NCBI GenBank assembly: GCA_022496205.1 | Contig: WTXD01000014.1 | Location: forward strand, 62,001-126,000 | From: Gloeopeniophorella convolvens | Lineage: Eukaryota; Basidiomycota; Agaricomycetes; Russulales | Direction: 5' to 3' | Length of the DNA: 64,000 nt | Shown: in pieces, positions 1 to 10,269 of the stretch | How positions within the stretch are numbered: position 1 is the first letter of the stretch | Layout of the letters: each line of letters begins with the position of its first letter | Position numbers and translations under genes: made by a program | The notes under the pieces: model-generated | The model's database searches: none | What the model saw: only the letters and a program-made list of their open reading frames with translations | What the model was told of the DNA's origin: nothing

Positions 1-22
1 TGTTTCCGGCACTTTCGCCGCA

Positions 23-2083
23 ATGCGCTTCAGTGCCCGTTCGCCTTCACCTTCCCCCTCGCGTCGGTGCGTCAACATTCCCCTATGCCTCACCCACATA
101 CTCTGACATTCGGACGTGTCTTTCAGAAGAAGAAGTCTTTCCTACGGCCTCCAGCCCTCTTCAGATTCAGATTCAGGCTCGGAGGATGGGTCACACACAG
201 ACTCTTCGTCGTTTTCAGGTTCAAACGAGTCTAGCAGCGATGCTAGCGGTAGCTCAGCTATGTCGAATACTTCGGCGCGAAATAATGGGCAGCCATCCAC
301 CTCGTGGGTCTCAGGATTCATCTTATTCGTCTTGTCTGATGAATCAGGCAGACAATCACAGTCTAGCAACCTCTCACCGTCACAGCGACGCTATATGGAG
401 GATACGGTGGCCGCAATACGGCTTCGCACCCGACACCAAGACCCATATGAAGAATGGGCAAAGCGAACTCGGAAAGATGCCTTTGTACGACCATCTCGTG
501 TGCGATTCCCGCATGTACTCACATCTTTTCTTCTCAGCACACTGCACGGCGAGCTGCTGCTGCTGCGCAGTCCCAAAGGAATGCGACACAGGCAGCCGTG
601 CGGGACCAGGATGCCGAGAGGCAGGCCGCCTTGCTGAAGCGCGAAGCGGACATGATTGCTAGACAGCTAGCCCACCTGACACTAAGGCAGGCAGAGTTGG
701 AGAAGCAAGTTGGAACCCACTGGGACGACCAGCAGAAGCGTCGACGGGCGCATACCGAGCTGGTTATCCGTGCGGAAGAAGAGAAGCTGCGTGCACGGCA
801 AGCAGAACAACGTGCCGCCGAAGCTGCAGCGGAGCGCGCGCGCAAAGAGGCTGCAGCAAAGGAAGAGGCCGAGGCGCAGCGCAAGAAGGAAGAAGCTGCG
901 AAGGCGGCGCAGGAGGCAGAAGAGGCTAAGGTCAGGGCAGAACGAGAGGAAGAGGCAAGGAAAGAAGCCGAGCGAGTGGAGCAGGCGAAAGCACAAGTTC
1001 TAGAGGCGCAAGCCAAAGAGCGCAATACGCTGGGCATGACCACACCGGATCAGGACTGGCGGGAAGCTCGACTCACGCTCAAGGTGAGGCCTGTCGCCTG
1101 CTGTCGATTACGATCATTTTACTCACAAGACACCAATGCAGCAACTGAAAACGGGTCCGATCGCGCGCGTCAAGGCTGACCGTGACTTGAAGAAGAGTTT
1201 CAATGAAAACAGACGCAAGATCACGCCCAGGGTGGGCCAGCTGACGAACGACGCCCAGTCGATCGCGAGCATTGTAAGTCAGCCGCAGCTGATGCTGTTT
1301 TGCAGCGACTCATGACCATGCTTAACAGTCACAACTGATCTTGGTCGTGCTGCGCCCACAACCACCGCTGCATCCTGACGTTTATTATGCGTCATTATCC
1401 GCACTCGCCAAGGCCATCCTCCTCCAGGCGGAGACAGAAGTGACTGCCGAGAAGCGATCAGCCAACCCGCTCGCTAAACTCACGCTCAACTTGATTTCTG
1501 CCGTCGAGGGCTTCAGCGACATCTTCTGGGCGCGGTTGTGCCAGCGGACAGGCGGGTGGGCAGTCCCGGCACTGGTGCCCAAGCAGGATGCCGATGGCAC
1601 GCCGTTCACCCCTACCACGTACATGAAGGCATCTGGCCTGCGCGAGGACGAGACGAACGCAGACCACACAGTGCGCGTCGCAGGAACGATGCGCGTGTAC
1701 TTCTCCCTGCTGCTCCTGCCGCCGCCAGCGCCTCTGCCGCCCAATTCCGCCTGCCTGCCCTCTGGACGTTCTTCGCTCGGGTCATAGGGCAGCCCGCGCT
1801 GCTCCAATCTTCACTCGCGACGGAACTCCTCTCGGGTGAGCGTGTTTATGCGACGCATTCTTTTCTTCCATGCACGGTACTGAATTAGCAACTCGCAGTC
1901 GCTCTGGACGTCGGCGGTGTCCACGTGCGCGACGTGTGGGGCGCGCAGTGGATCAAGCTAATGGCCCTCCTTTATGAGGGTGTTACTGCGGACCCTCCTC
2001 GCCTCGGTGGCCCAGGGCCAGAGGCCCGCGCATCGCGCATGCGGCTGCACCTCGAGATTGAACGTGTGATGGGCAGCGTGTGA
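23..2083 (+). CDS. GLE1: GLE1-type mRNA export factor (nucleoporin), six exons
   Basis: Gle1 sits on the cytoplasmic face of the nuclear pore and, with inositol hexakisphosphate, activates the DEAD-box helicase Dbp5 for mRNA export. Proposed exons: 23-66, 127-484, 538-1083, 1142-1273, 1329-1835 and 1899-2083, about 590 aa. The N-terminus is Arg/Ser-rich and acidic. Exon 3 encodes a long Ala/Glu/Lys/Arg coiled coil. Exons 4-6 encode the Gle1 helical-repeat domain, recognised by RRKITPRVGQLTNDAQSI, the YASLSALAKAILLQAE helix, RVAGTMRVYFSLL, ALWTFFARVIGQP and the closing VWGAQWIKL. The ATG at 23 joins in frame through the 67-126 intron, but a start upstream of the window cannot be excluded. Exon 5 needs one extra base near 1700-1745 to keep the domain in frame (apparent -1 frameshift). 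Family assignment is firm; the first exon is less so. Confidence 0.87.
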
Positions 2084-3349
2084 ATGGCTGGAGCATCCAG
2101 CCGTCGCCCTCCTGTGGTTTCCGTTTTGCGCGCGGCGCGTGGAATATCGGGCAGTGGAGAGCAGTTTAGGGGCCCATCTATTCATTGCGATGGGGCTGCA
2201 CGTTCGCCGAATCGATCGTGGTGCCGCTGACGGGCAGGGCCTCGAGAACCAGAGATAGCGGCGCGTTCTCTTCCGGATCTTGGTGTGCCGTCTCTTGTAA
2301 TACATAGCTTGCGATAGAAACCGGCGCAGAAGCCGTTGAGTCTGAACTACGTGCGACAGGACGTCGAGGGGCCTTCCCAATGCTTCCGGACCTGGCAGTC
2401 GTCCAGGTCAGCCGCTTCGAAGGCACCTCGTCCGCACCTCTTTCGGAGTGGCCGCGTCTCGCCTGCACAGCTTCGTCGCGCTAAACGGTCCCACTCACAC
2501 CCACAAGGAGCCAATGCGTGGAGCCTTAAGCGACATATCAAGTAGCACGGAAACGCACGGAAGGCGGAAGGCCCATGCACCTGGCCTTGTACCTCGTGAG
2601 CGGGCCGCCAATGTCACCACGGAACTTGCGTCGGAATGGGCAGGACTCCACAGAGGTGAGGCACGGGAGTGAGGCCACTCGTCGCTTCTAGCATTCGGTT
2701 GCACCACTGACACCAGAGAAGTGGCCTGGCTTGCTGCCGAGTCGCCTATCGTAGGCCTCACGTCAGATCGTAGCGATCTCTCTCTCAGGCCGAAGTTGGC
2801 CAAGAATGACCAAAGATTTGACCTCAGAAGACTTCATTATACGGTGTTGCCGATATAGCACACACGAGGACTGTAACGACATACGTAGCCGCCAGTGCTA
2901 GTGGGTGGTTGTGTGACGAAATCATTGGTATTAGAATTCTGTACTAGAGGGCATCCTGTGATCCCGACCGAATCCCAAACCAGAAGCGTAAGCAGACGTA
3001 TGCAAGGCGTAAGGAGATCGTAAAAACTGATTGCTACAGAGGAAGTGACACGAGAGGAAGGGAAAGGGGGTAAGTATTAGGGGACGAAAGATGCGAACGA
3101 ACCGAGAACCCTGATAGGATGGAGATATAAACAAACAGAAAGGTAATAAGTAAGGGCAGCGCATAGCGCTAAACCAAACACTATTGACAAAGAACAAGGG
3201 TAATGTAGTCAGCGAGAAGAAAATGAATACGGGGGGAAGACTAGCTCCATGTTAGGTTACGGGGTGCGGTTCTGGGTATAGGTACCGTCCGTATAAGGGG
3301 AGGGGGAAGGGGGAAAAGAAGATAGTTCCGATCGATCGAGAATTATGGA
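2084..3349. other. Intergenic between convergent GLE1 and RING genes
   Basis: No gene recognised. The ORFs here are short, overlap on both strands and show no family motif. The stretch must hold the 3' ends of both flanking convergent genes. Confidence 0.5.
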
Positions 3350-4841
3350 TCATGCCCTTGTGGGTACTCGAGGGCCCAGCGGTCGCGAGGAGCCAAGTGG
3401 GGCTGAGGGCTTGGAGGCAGCGGCAGCGGCAGCAGCAAGGGCTGGGGGCCACCGATCACTGGATGGTAGTGGTGGCGGCTGCTGCTGTTGCGACATCGAC
3501 ATCGTACGGGACTTACGAATGGGTGATGGCGATGCTGGGGTGCTTGAACGGTACGAAGGGACGGCAGGTGTCGCAGACCGGTGGGCCGAGGAGGCGAAAC
3601 CGGGGGTGGAGATGCGGGCTGGGGCCACAGACGCCGAACGTGAGGGAGACGTCGGAGCTACGGACGCTGAGCGCATGGGAGCATGGGGGGCTGTGGACGC
3701 TGAGCGGGTGTGGCCGAGGCGGGAGAGCGGAGAAGACATGCTAGTGATGTATGATGGGGAGGAGGTCGGTGAGGCCACTCGAGAACTAGGGGGAGACGCA
3801 GATGATCGCGACGTGCTCGACAGACCAGCGTGAGCAGACGCCGCCGAGGATGCTGTGGATACGGCGGGGGCGGTGGAGGGGGTGGACACAAAGCGACCGA
3901 GCTCCGAACGGAGGCTCTGGCACTCTTGGACCTTTTGGTTGTATTGGACTTTCTGTGAGGGCGTCAGTATGGCATGTCTCATCAGCTGAGCCGAAAGACT
4001 AACCTGCCTAGAAAATTTGTGTCAGCCCATCAGTGGCATCGGAAAAAAGGTGGAGTATGACTCACTTGTGAAGTTCGACCTCGAGTCTACCCTTCTCGTG
4101 CTCAAGCTCGTCCACTTTTAATTTGAGAGACGCCTCTGTGTGCTTGGCCGTCTTGGCCGCGTCAGAGAACGCGACGTGATTGGCAAGGATGGCCTTGAGG
4201 AGTAGGGAGCTCAAGTACAGAGCCGATGACTGTATAAGCCAAGGGGTAAGCGAACTGCTCTGCGCAGACGAGGACGGTGCACGGACAGCGTCAGCCGTAG
4301 TGACTTCGCTAAGCCAACGTTCTACTTCCTGCTGAAGGGCAGTGACTTCCTCAACGGAGCACTTTTTGGAAGCTACTCGTGCGACCTTGGATTCGAGAGC
4401 ACGACCATCACGGGCACGGGGCTCGCCAATGTCGGGAAGAGTACTGGTAGCCTTGAGCAGGAGGTCATTAGGAAAGTCATCCTCGATGAGCGGGGGTCGA
4501 GGGCTATTGGGGCTTCGTCGTGGGGTACTCCAGCCGCTACTGGGGCCGTTGAAGTCGATGCGGATGAGCCGGACTGTGCTACGGGTAAAGGTGTCGCGAC
4601 AGAAGGGGCAAACAGGTGAGAGACGAGATGCGGTTTTTTCCAAGATGGTGTTGCAGCAATTCAAGCACAATACATGTCCTGTGAGGTTGGGGGAAGGGAG
4701 GGAGGGCGTTTATGTTGAGCGAAAATTTTCCGATGAGAGCTGTAGGGCAGACTTACCGCATGGGATACAGTGAGGTAAATTACGAGGACCAAACTCGTCC
4801 GCGCAGACGTCGCACAGAGAGCCAGGCTCGAGAGTGAGCAT
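3350..4841 (-). CDS. RING-finger (C3HC4) protein with coiled coil, probable E3 ubiquitin ligase
   Basis: Three exons (4841-4757, 4678-4066, 4007-3350) give a 451-aa protein. Residues 10-55 form a C3HC4 RING: C10/C13, C28, H30 (in CGHVLC), C33/C36 and C52/C55 (CPFC). The first intron lies between the CIPC and GHVLC halves of the RING and restores the motif exactly. RING domains recruit E2-ubiquitin conjugates, so E3 ligase activity is inferred. The middle (about residues 190-260) is Lys/Glu-rich and probably a coiled coil (KLKVDELEHEKGRLEVELHK). The C-terminal 150 residues are Ser/Pro/Ala-rich with a QQQQPPPLP stretch, an Ala run and repeated RSAS motifs, and look disordered. Substrate unknown. 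No orthologue name is assigned. Confidence 0.85.
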
Positions 4842-7800
4842 GGTAGCATATAAAGAAGAAAGAGTTCTACGGGAGCATAAGGGGAAGGGAGAAAAGCGGA
4901 GGCGTCAGCGGGTCTCACTGATGAATAAATACTTCGGGCTCCCTTGGCCCGATCGGGTACCACTTCCGGGGTCCTCTCCATTCCCCCTTCGCCTGTGTCC
5001 TTTCATTTGCCCGTTCCCTCCCGTTCTTTTTCACCTTTCTGTGTCTTTCTGGCACATTCACTATCGTTCTGGCCAGCAGCCGGCCGTCCTTTGTGGAAGG
5101 GCCCGTGTCCGTGCGCATTTATTGTGACGAAGGGAGCAGATGTTTTCGTGCCTTATCTAGGGTTAGGGACACCCACAACGCCTCGGATCCAAAAACTGGA
5201 CCCGGCGGGTTGGCGTCGGAAATCCGCCGTCTGTACAGCCTCCAACCTTACCCAGGCCTTGCCATATCGGCTTCGGGACGGTTCCGTTCGTCGCCAGCGG
5301 GCCTCTCACAAGACAGGCCTTCCATGCTGCCACGCCACGGCTACCGTGACCGTGCCCCGCTCGTCCGCCCGAATCCGTCTCGTCCACCCACGTCGCACCC
5401 ACTGTGACCGCGCGATCACACGCAGCCCACATTGAAACACGTTCTACGACGCCGCCCCCCCATCCCCATCCATCAAACTCTACAACACTTATCAACCATT
5501 GGTGTGACAAAACATCTTCCGAGCGCCGGCGGCGGGTCTCCCGATTAGTCGATGACTTATCCTCGTCCAAGCACTGTCAACCTGTCCAACCTCCATTTTC
5601 CCCGGTTAATGTGCTTCAGTGTAGTACTTCTCGGTTCAACTCCGATTGTCCTGGAACTTTCATGCTCAACCCAGCTCAACCCAGTTCGTGGACTACACCT
5701 GTTCCCGGAGTCCGGGCATAGTCCCCTCATGCCCTTTGCCCAGTGCCCTGTGCGCTTCCGAGTTGTCCCACCTGTGAGTAATCCTTTCACTAATAACGCG
5801 TCGACTCGACTCTCGACTTCATCGACGGCCCCATGTTCCACAGCTTTCAGCATCCTCGGAATGACGAAATGTGCTCTAGGCTATGTCCTGTTTGCAGCGT
5901 TTCTTCTCATGTCACCGCACCTTCGATTGTGTTCCGTATGCTGCTGGCTCGCCGATCCCTCGACAATCTCCAACGGGCTTGCTCTGTGAAACGCCTCGAG
6001 GACGCCCGGCATGGTGCCAATGCCGTCCGTGGCACTCAAAACAGAACATACGACGCAGAAAAGTCTCAAAGATGGATATCTGCTCCCGCCTACCGCGGAC
6101 GCTATCGCTTGACAAGGTCTCAATCGATAATCGGCTAACCTGCAACGTGCAGCGCAACGTTGCACGAATAGTTTCCCACCTGCCACTTCCGAGGGGTGCT
6201 TTTCCCGGTGCAGAGCGCGTCTCACCGTAATTGCCAATGGCCCAACCATCTATACCGTTATTATGAAGGCCAACAGGCCGCAGAAGAACCCGCCTCGTTA
6301 TGTTACGTGCTCCCAGAACGAAGGCTATCGCAAACGCGCAAGCTACGCTATGCCGACATATCAAACAGAGATGTTTCTCAGGGAATGCTTCGTTGCCTCT
6401 ATCGATGGTCTATGGCCGCTCAGTTTCCCAACATGTGTCCCTCAAAGGTCTGGCTTGCCTCGCTTGCCGTTCCTCAAGCGCAGTGCTGAAGCACCACTCT
6501 TTTGTAGCGCTTTCAGGTCTTTGCTCGTGATAAACTCGGCGATGACGCAGACCTTGTGGGTACGATAATGCACACGTGGGATTGGCGTGGGCGGCGGTAG
6601 AGCCAGCTTCGCGCCGTAGAGTCTAATTTGATGATCACATGCCATCGCCGAGCTCACTATGTCAGGGTGGCGCGCTTCCAAAGCGCGTCGGCCTCGAGTC
6701 TGCGATGACGGCGGCGTTGCGCCGGTCGTGTTGGACGTACACACGCGAACGCCCATACAATCCAGAGCGGCCACACGATGTACGGGCCCACTGCAGCAAG
6801 ATGGACAAGGACGTAAGGCGTGATCTCCGATGCCACTGCCCACGCCCCCAATGCCCTCGCCAAATCGCGCCGTTCGCAGGCGGCGCGTGTGCAATCATTG
6901 GGGCTTCGAAGAGCGCGCTTCGGGGCGATAGCTCCGCGACGCGACGCGCGCAGCGCGATAAGTGCAACGCGCGCCGGGCGTGTTGTGGCGCGCCATCGCG
7001 TTGGGGTGAGGGTGCCGCTCGCCGCGGCCGCGCGCTGAGCTAGGCGGGATCTCCCAGGATTTGGGTTTCCTATTTGCCCGAGCCGCACGAAGAGAAGAGG
7101 CTGGGTGGTCCTGGCGCGCGCACGCGGCCCTGAGCGAGCCACGCGAGCCCCGTGTCTGGCTGTGTCTCCGGGGTCCTCCGACGTTCCCTGTCGAAGACGC
7201 GTCGTCGCCAACGCAGTCAGGCTAACGCCGCGCAGCGAAGCGTGCCAAGTGACGCGGACATAGGCTGGGAATCTTGATGATGATGCCGAGGGGGACGCGG
7301 ACGCGTTGCAGCGTGATATCAATCACGTTTGGGGCGATGCATGCTGTGCATGTTCCCGCGCATTTTCTCCCTGCCCGGTGTAAACCGCGCAGTGCATGCC
7401 AGCCTCAAGGGTCAGGACGTCTAAAGGCGTTGCGCTATCGTGGATTTCATGGATAGCGATACCGTGTATTGACGGGCGCTTACGTAGAGCGCGTGGCCAA
7501 AGCACACGTAGATGTTCGCTGGCCAGGCAAAGGTTTGGGACATCTCTCGCACGAATCCTACCCTCTGGGGAAAGCAACCTGCTTCCAAGGTATCTACCCT
7601 GGAAGTTTTCACTCAAGGCTATTTCTGCCTGCGCTTTGAACCTCGGAAAGCACCGTATATAGCTAATCGAAGGCTTCGTGAAGTCTCAGTAGCTGAGCAA
7701 GATATTGCCGGTGATGTCGATGAGGAACGACGCAGGGATCCTCGATCCTCGGTGCCGTGTTCATTCGCCGCAATCACACCCGAGGTGCGCCCGCTGACAG

Positions 7801-8038
7801 GCACCCCTGCCTGAAATCTTGAGGGACTGGAGAGCGCCAACGGAGTACCCGGTACTGTACAGATCTCACACATTGGCGAACGCTCGTATCATGCGTCATA
7901 TTCCGAAAGCAAGATGCTCGACCGCGGGACAAGACCTTGTGAACAAGGACTTGCTGCGCGTCGTGCGGCGACACATTCAACATTGAACAGCACGCATTAC
8001 ATATATCGAAACATGCGATATATCCAGTTTTTCCATGA
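4842..8038. other. 3.2-kb gap without a convincing gene
   Basis: Both strands have only short ORFs without recognisable domains. At about 6650-7250 the DNA is very GC-rich and open in several frames at once, which GC bias alone can cause. A 68-codon minus ORF ends at 6442 (from an ATG near 6645) and reads protein-like at its C-terminus (VHYRTHKVCVIAEFITSKD), but has no splice partner or family match I can name. The RING gene promoter must lie just above 4841. Confidence 0.45.
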
Positions 8039-8707
8039 TCACAGACGACGACCACGACGACCACCCTGTCCGGAAGGTCAGCACTCGCATGAGCGTTGAG
8101 CGGGCCATGAAGCCTACCTTGCGACGAGTGGAGTCGGTCGGAACCGGGGTGACATCCTCGACACGGCCGATGCGCATGCCTGCGCGAGCAAGGGCGCGAA
8201 GAGCGCTCTGGGCACCAGGGCCGGGGGTCTTGGTGCCAGTACCACCAGTCGCGCGCAGCTTGATGTGCAGCGCGGTGATGCCAACCTCACGGCAGCGGGT
8301 GGCGACATCCTGGGCAGCAAGCATGGCCGCGTAGGGGGAGGACTCGTCGCGGTCAGCCTTGACCTTCATACCGCCTAAGTCAGGGGTGAGCTCGACCACA
8401 TCTCGACTTAAAGCGGGAATTAAGTACCTGTCACGCGGGAGATCGTCTCCTTGCCAGACAGATCGGTAACGTGGACAAAGGTGTCGTTGAAAGAGGCATA
8501 GATGTGGGCGACACCGAACACGAGCTCGCCCTCGCTGACCTGGGGACCAAGTTGGACGGTGGTTTCTTGCTGGACGCGTGCTTTTTTGGGAGGCTACATC
8601 CGACCATCAGTAATTCCATCCACCTGATTGCGAGTAGCTACTGCCGCCTCTACGCGCTGCAGCAAGCGTCTCGCACTTGATAAAGCGCAGCAATAGCGAC
8701 GTACCAT
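8039..8707 (-). CDS. RPS14: 40S ribosomal protein uS11 (RPS14)
   Basis: Exons 8707-8705 (ATG only), 8593-8428, 8374-8118 and 8065-8039 give a 150-aa protein, the normal size for this family. Diagnostic stretches are [60 protein letters not shown] and the basic tail [11 protein letters not shown] encoded by the last 27 bp. uS11 sits on the 40S platform near the mRNA exit and is needed for 18S rRNA maturation. The first exon is just the start codon, followed at once by GTACGT and a 111-bp intron; this makes the N-terminus [11 protein letters not shown], like other fungal uS11 proteins. The last intron separates RRK from GGRRGRRL. Confidence 0.96.
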
Positions 8708-9488
8708 CTTTGGGACCTTGAGGACTTGTGAACTTGAGGATGGGGGGATAGTATCGACAGATTAGAGTTTCTCCCCGACGCGCTTGACGCCGTTCCAAAC
8801 GTGTACACACAATATGTACCGGGCCGTGGCTTTCCGGCAGACAACTGGCGGACAGTTCTTTCTTCCGAGTTCTTCCGTGACAATGAACGCGAATTGCGAA
8901 GAGGCTCTCGTATTGATTCGAACACGAACACAAAGCTTTGAAGTGTTACTCTGTTACTGCGAATATGCAGCCAGAAGACTTCGATTATTCCTACTGATTC
9001 CTGACCCCTGCTACCTGCGGTAGGTCGTCACCCAGTTCCGCAGCGCTCGATTGGCGCAACTCTTGCCTTCGACGCTTGTGGGTGGCTTATGGGTGCCGAG
9101 GCGTTGTCCGGCATATGACTCCTGAGCTGGTCTCTCTACATATATCGATATCTTATCTTATCTTGGGCCAGGCCGTGGTCTTGCGCCTCCACCGGACCTT
9201 GAGACTGCTGCTCGACACTCGTAAGGCTTTCCTCGGCATCGGTGTACCAACTTTGGGTGTCTGTGGCCGGGAAAGGCCCACCGCCGATTGCGCCGTTTCA
9301 CTGATTTCCCACAGATTATCGGCGACCAACGGGTGGTCCATCTCCCGCTGCGGACTTCAGGTCTACCAATCCAGATACCTCTATACCTCATGTATTGGCC
9401 TTCTTCGCATCGGGCGCCGGCCTTGTATATGCATATATAGTTCACGGTCCCCGCTCGATCGAGCTTGATCTTCCACACCCATACAACA
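8708..9488. other. Divergent intergenic region, RPS14 / cyanase-like gene
   Basis: No gene recognised. The region separates two divergently transcribed genes and should hold both promoters. A TATA-like sequence lies near its right end and is listed separately. Confidence 0.5.
9426..9439 (+). promoter_or_regulatory. TATA-like element of the cyanase-like gene
   Basis: TATATGCATATATA ends 49 bp before the ATG at 9489. The position suits a core promoter with a short 5' UTR. The motif is seen; the function is inferred. Confidence 0.35.
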
Positions 9489-9876
9489 ATGGCCCCATCT
9501 CCTCAGTGCTCTGCCCTCAACGCGGCAATTAACCGTCAAGGTGGGTCCCGGTTTCTATATACTCTCTGCTTGGTCTCTGATTTCATATGCTGTCCCATGT
9601 CAGGGGTTACCTACGCTCAGCTCGCTCAGCGAGTTGGTGTCTCCGAACAGCGCGTCATCGATGGTACCTCCAACCCTTCGCTGTTAGATGATCTCCCTTC
9701 TGACCCGCCGCAGTTGTGACTGGCAAGGACGTGGCCACCACCACTGAGTTCAATGCGCTTGCTTCGGCTTTGGGCATCACCAACGCCGTAAGTAGCATAT
9801 TACAACATCCCATACCGATCTTATGTTGATTATTCGGTCCCTTCAGCCCCATGACGCCGCCCATGCGACCAAGTAG
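9489..9876 (+). CDS. 71-aa helix-turn-helix protein resembling the cyanase N-terminal domain
   Basis: Four exons (9489-9540, 9604-9663, 9714-9787, 9847-9876) join in frame to a 71-aa protein. The core GVTYAQLAQRVGVSEQRVID followed by TTTEFNALASALGI resembles the N-terminal HTH-like domain of cyanase (cyanate lyase), where a similar helix pair precedes the catalytic domain. The catalytic C-terminal domain (Arg/Glu/Ser active site) is absent: the chain ends at HDAAHATK. It is therefore not a cyanase. It could be a small DNA- or protein-binding protein. Similar very short proteins occur in fungi as hypothetical proteins. The splice joins are good, so a real expressed gene is likely; its role is unknown. 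Confidence 0.78.
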
Positions 9877-10269
9877 GGATCCGTCTGGTTTTGTGTATAG
9901 TAGTACCAGCTGCCAGGAAGTCGTATACGAAACTAGTCCCGCCGCTTACTTGCCACCAGCGCTGGCCTGAGACCCCAATAATTCGTGCTAAGAGCCCCGT
10001 TTCTTGCCTCGACTCAGGCCAGACCATGGTAGACATCGTACCCAAAATGTGTCGTGTTGTCAATCAATATCACCAGCGCCGCCTGGTGGTGGGTCATGAG
10101 CATAGCTTTGAAGGCCTTCTGCTCGGGCCGAAGAGGCTTTGCTCGCTCAGGTGACTCATTCCACCCTCTTCAGTAAACCCACTCGGGGTAATAGGTTTCT
10201 ATGATAGTATGTGATGTGTTACAATGCAACTAGGCAGTCCCGAACATCTCCTTAATATACGGACGCAAC
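9877..10269. other. Convergent intergenic region
   Basis: This stretch lies between the 3' ends of the cyanase-like gene and the transporter gene. No feature recognised. An alternative last exon of the transporter could reach 10230 if the TAA at 10270-10272 is spliced out. Confidence 0.45.

Noticed and set aside
534..1043. 169-codon minus-strand ORF with many Ala/Ser/Arg residues
   Set aside because: It is the antisense shadow of the GLE1 coiled-coil exon.
4944..5989. Several plus-strand ORFs of 100-160 codons (for example 5552-5989)
   Set aside because: They overlap in different frames, lack convincing ATG and splice context, and show no domain.
8885..8930. Minus-strand GTTCGAATC resembling a tRNA T-loop
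   Set aside because: No matching acceptor, D-arm or anticodon stem could be folded around it.
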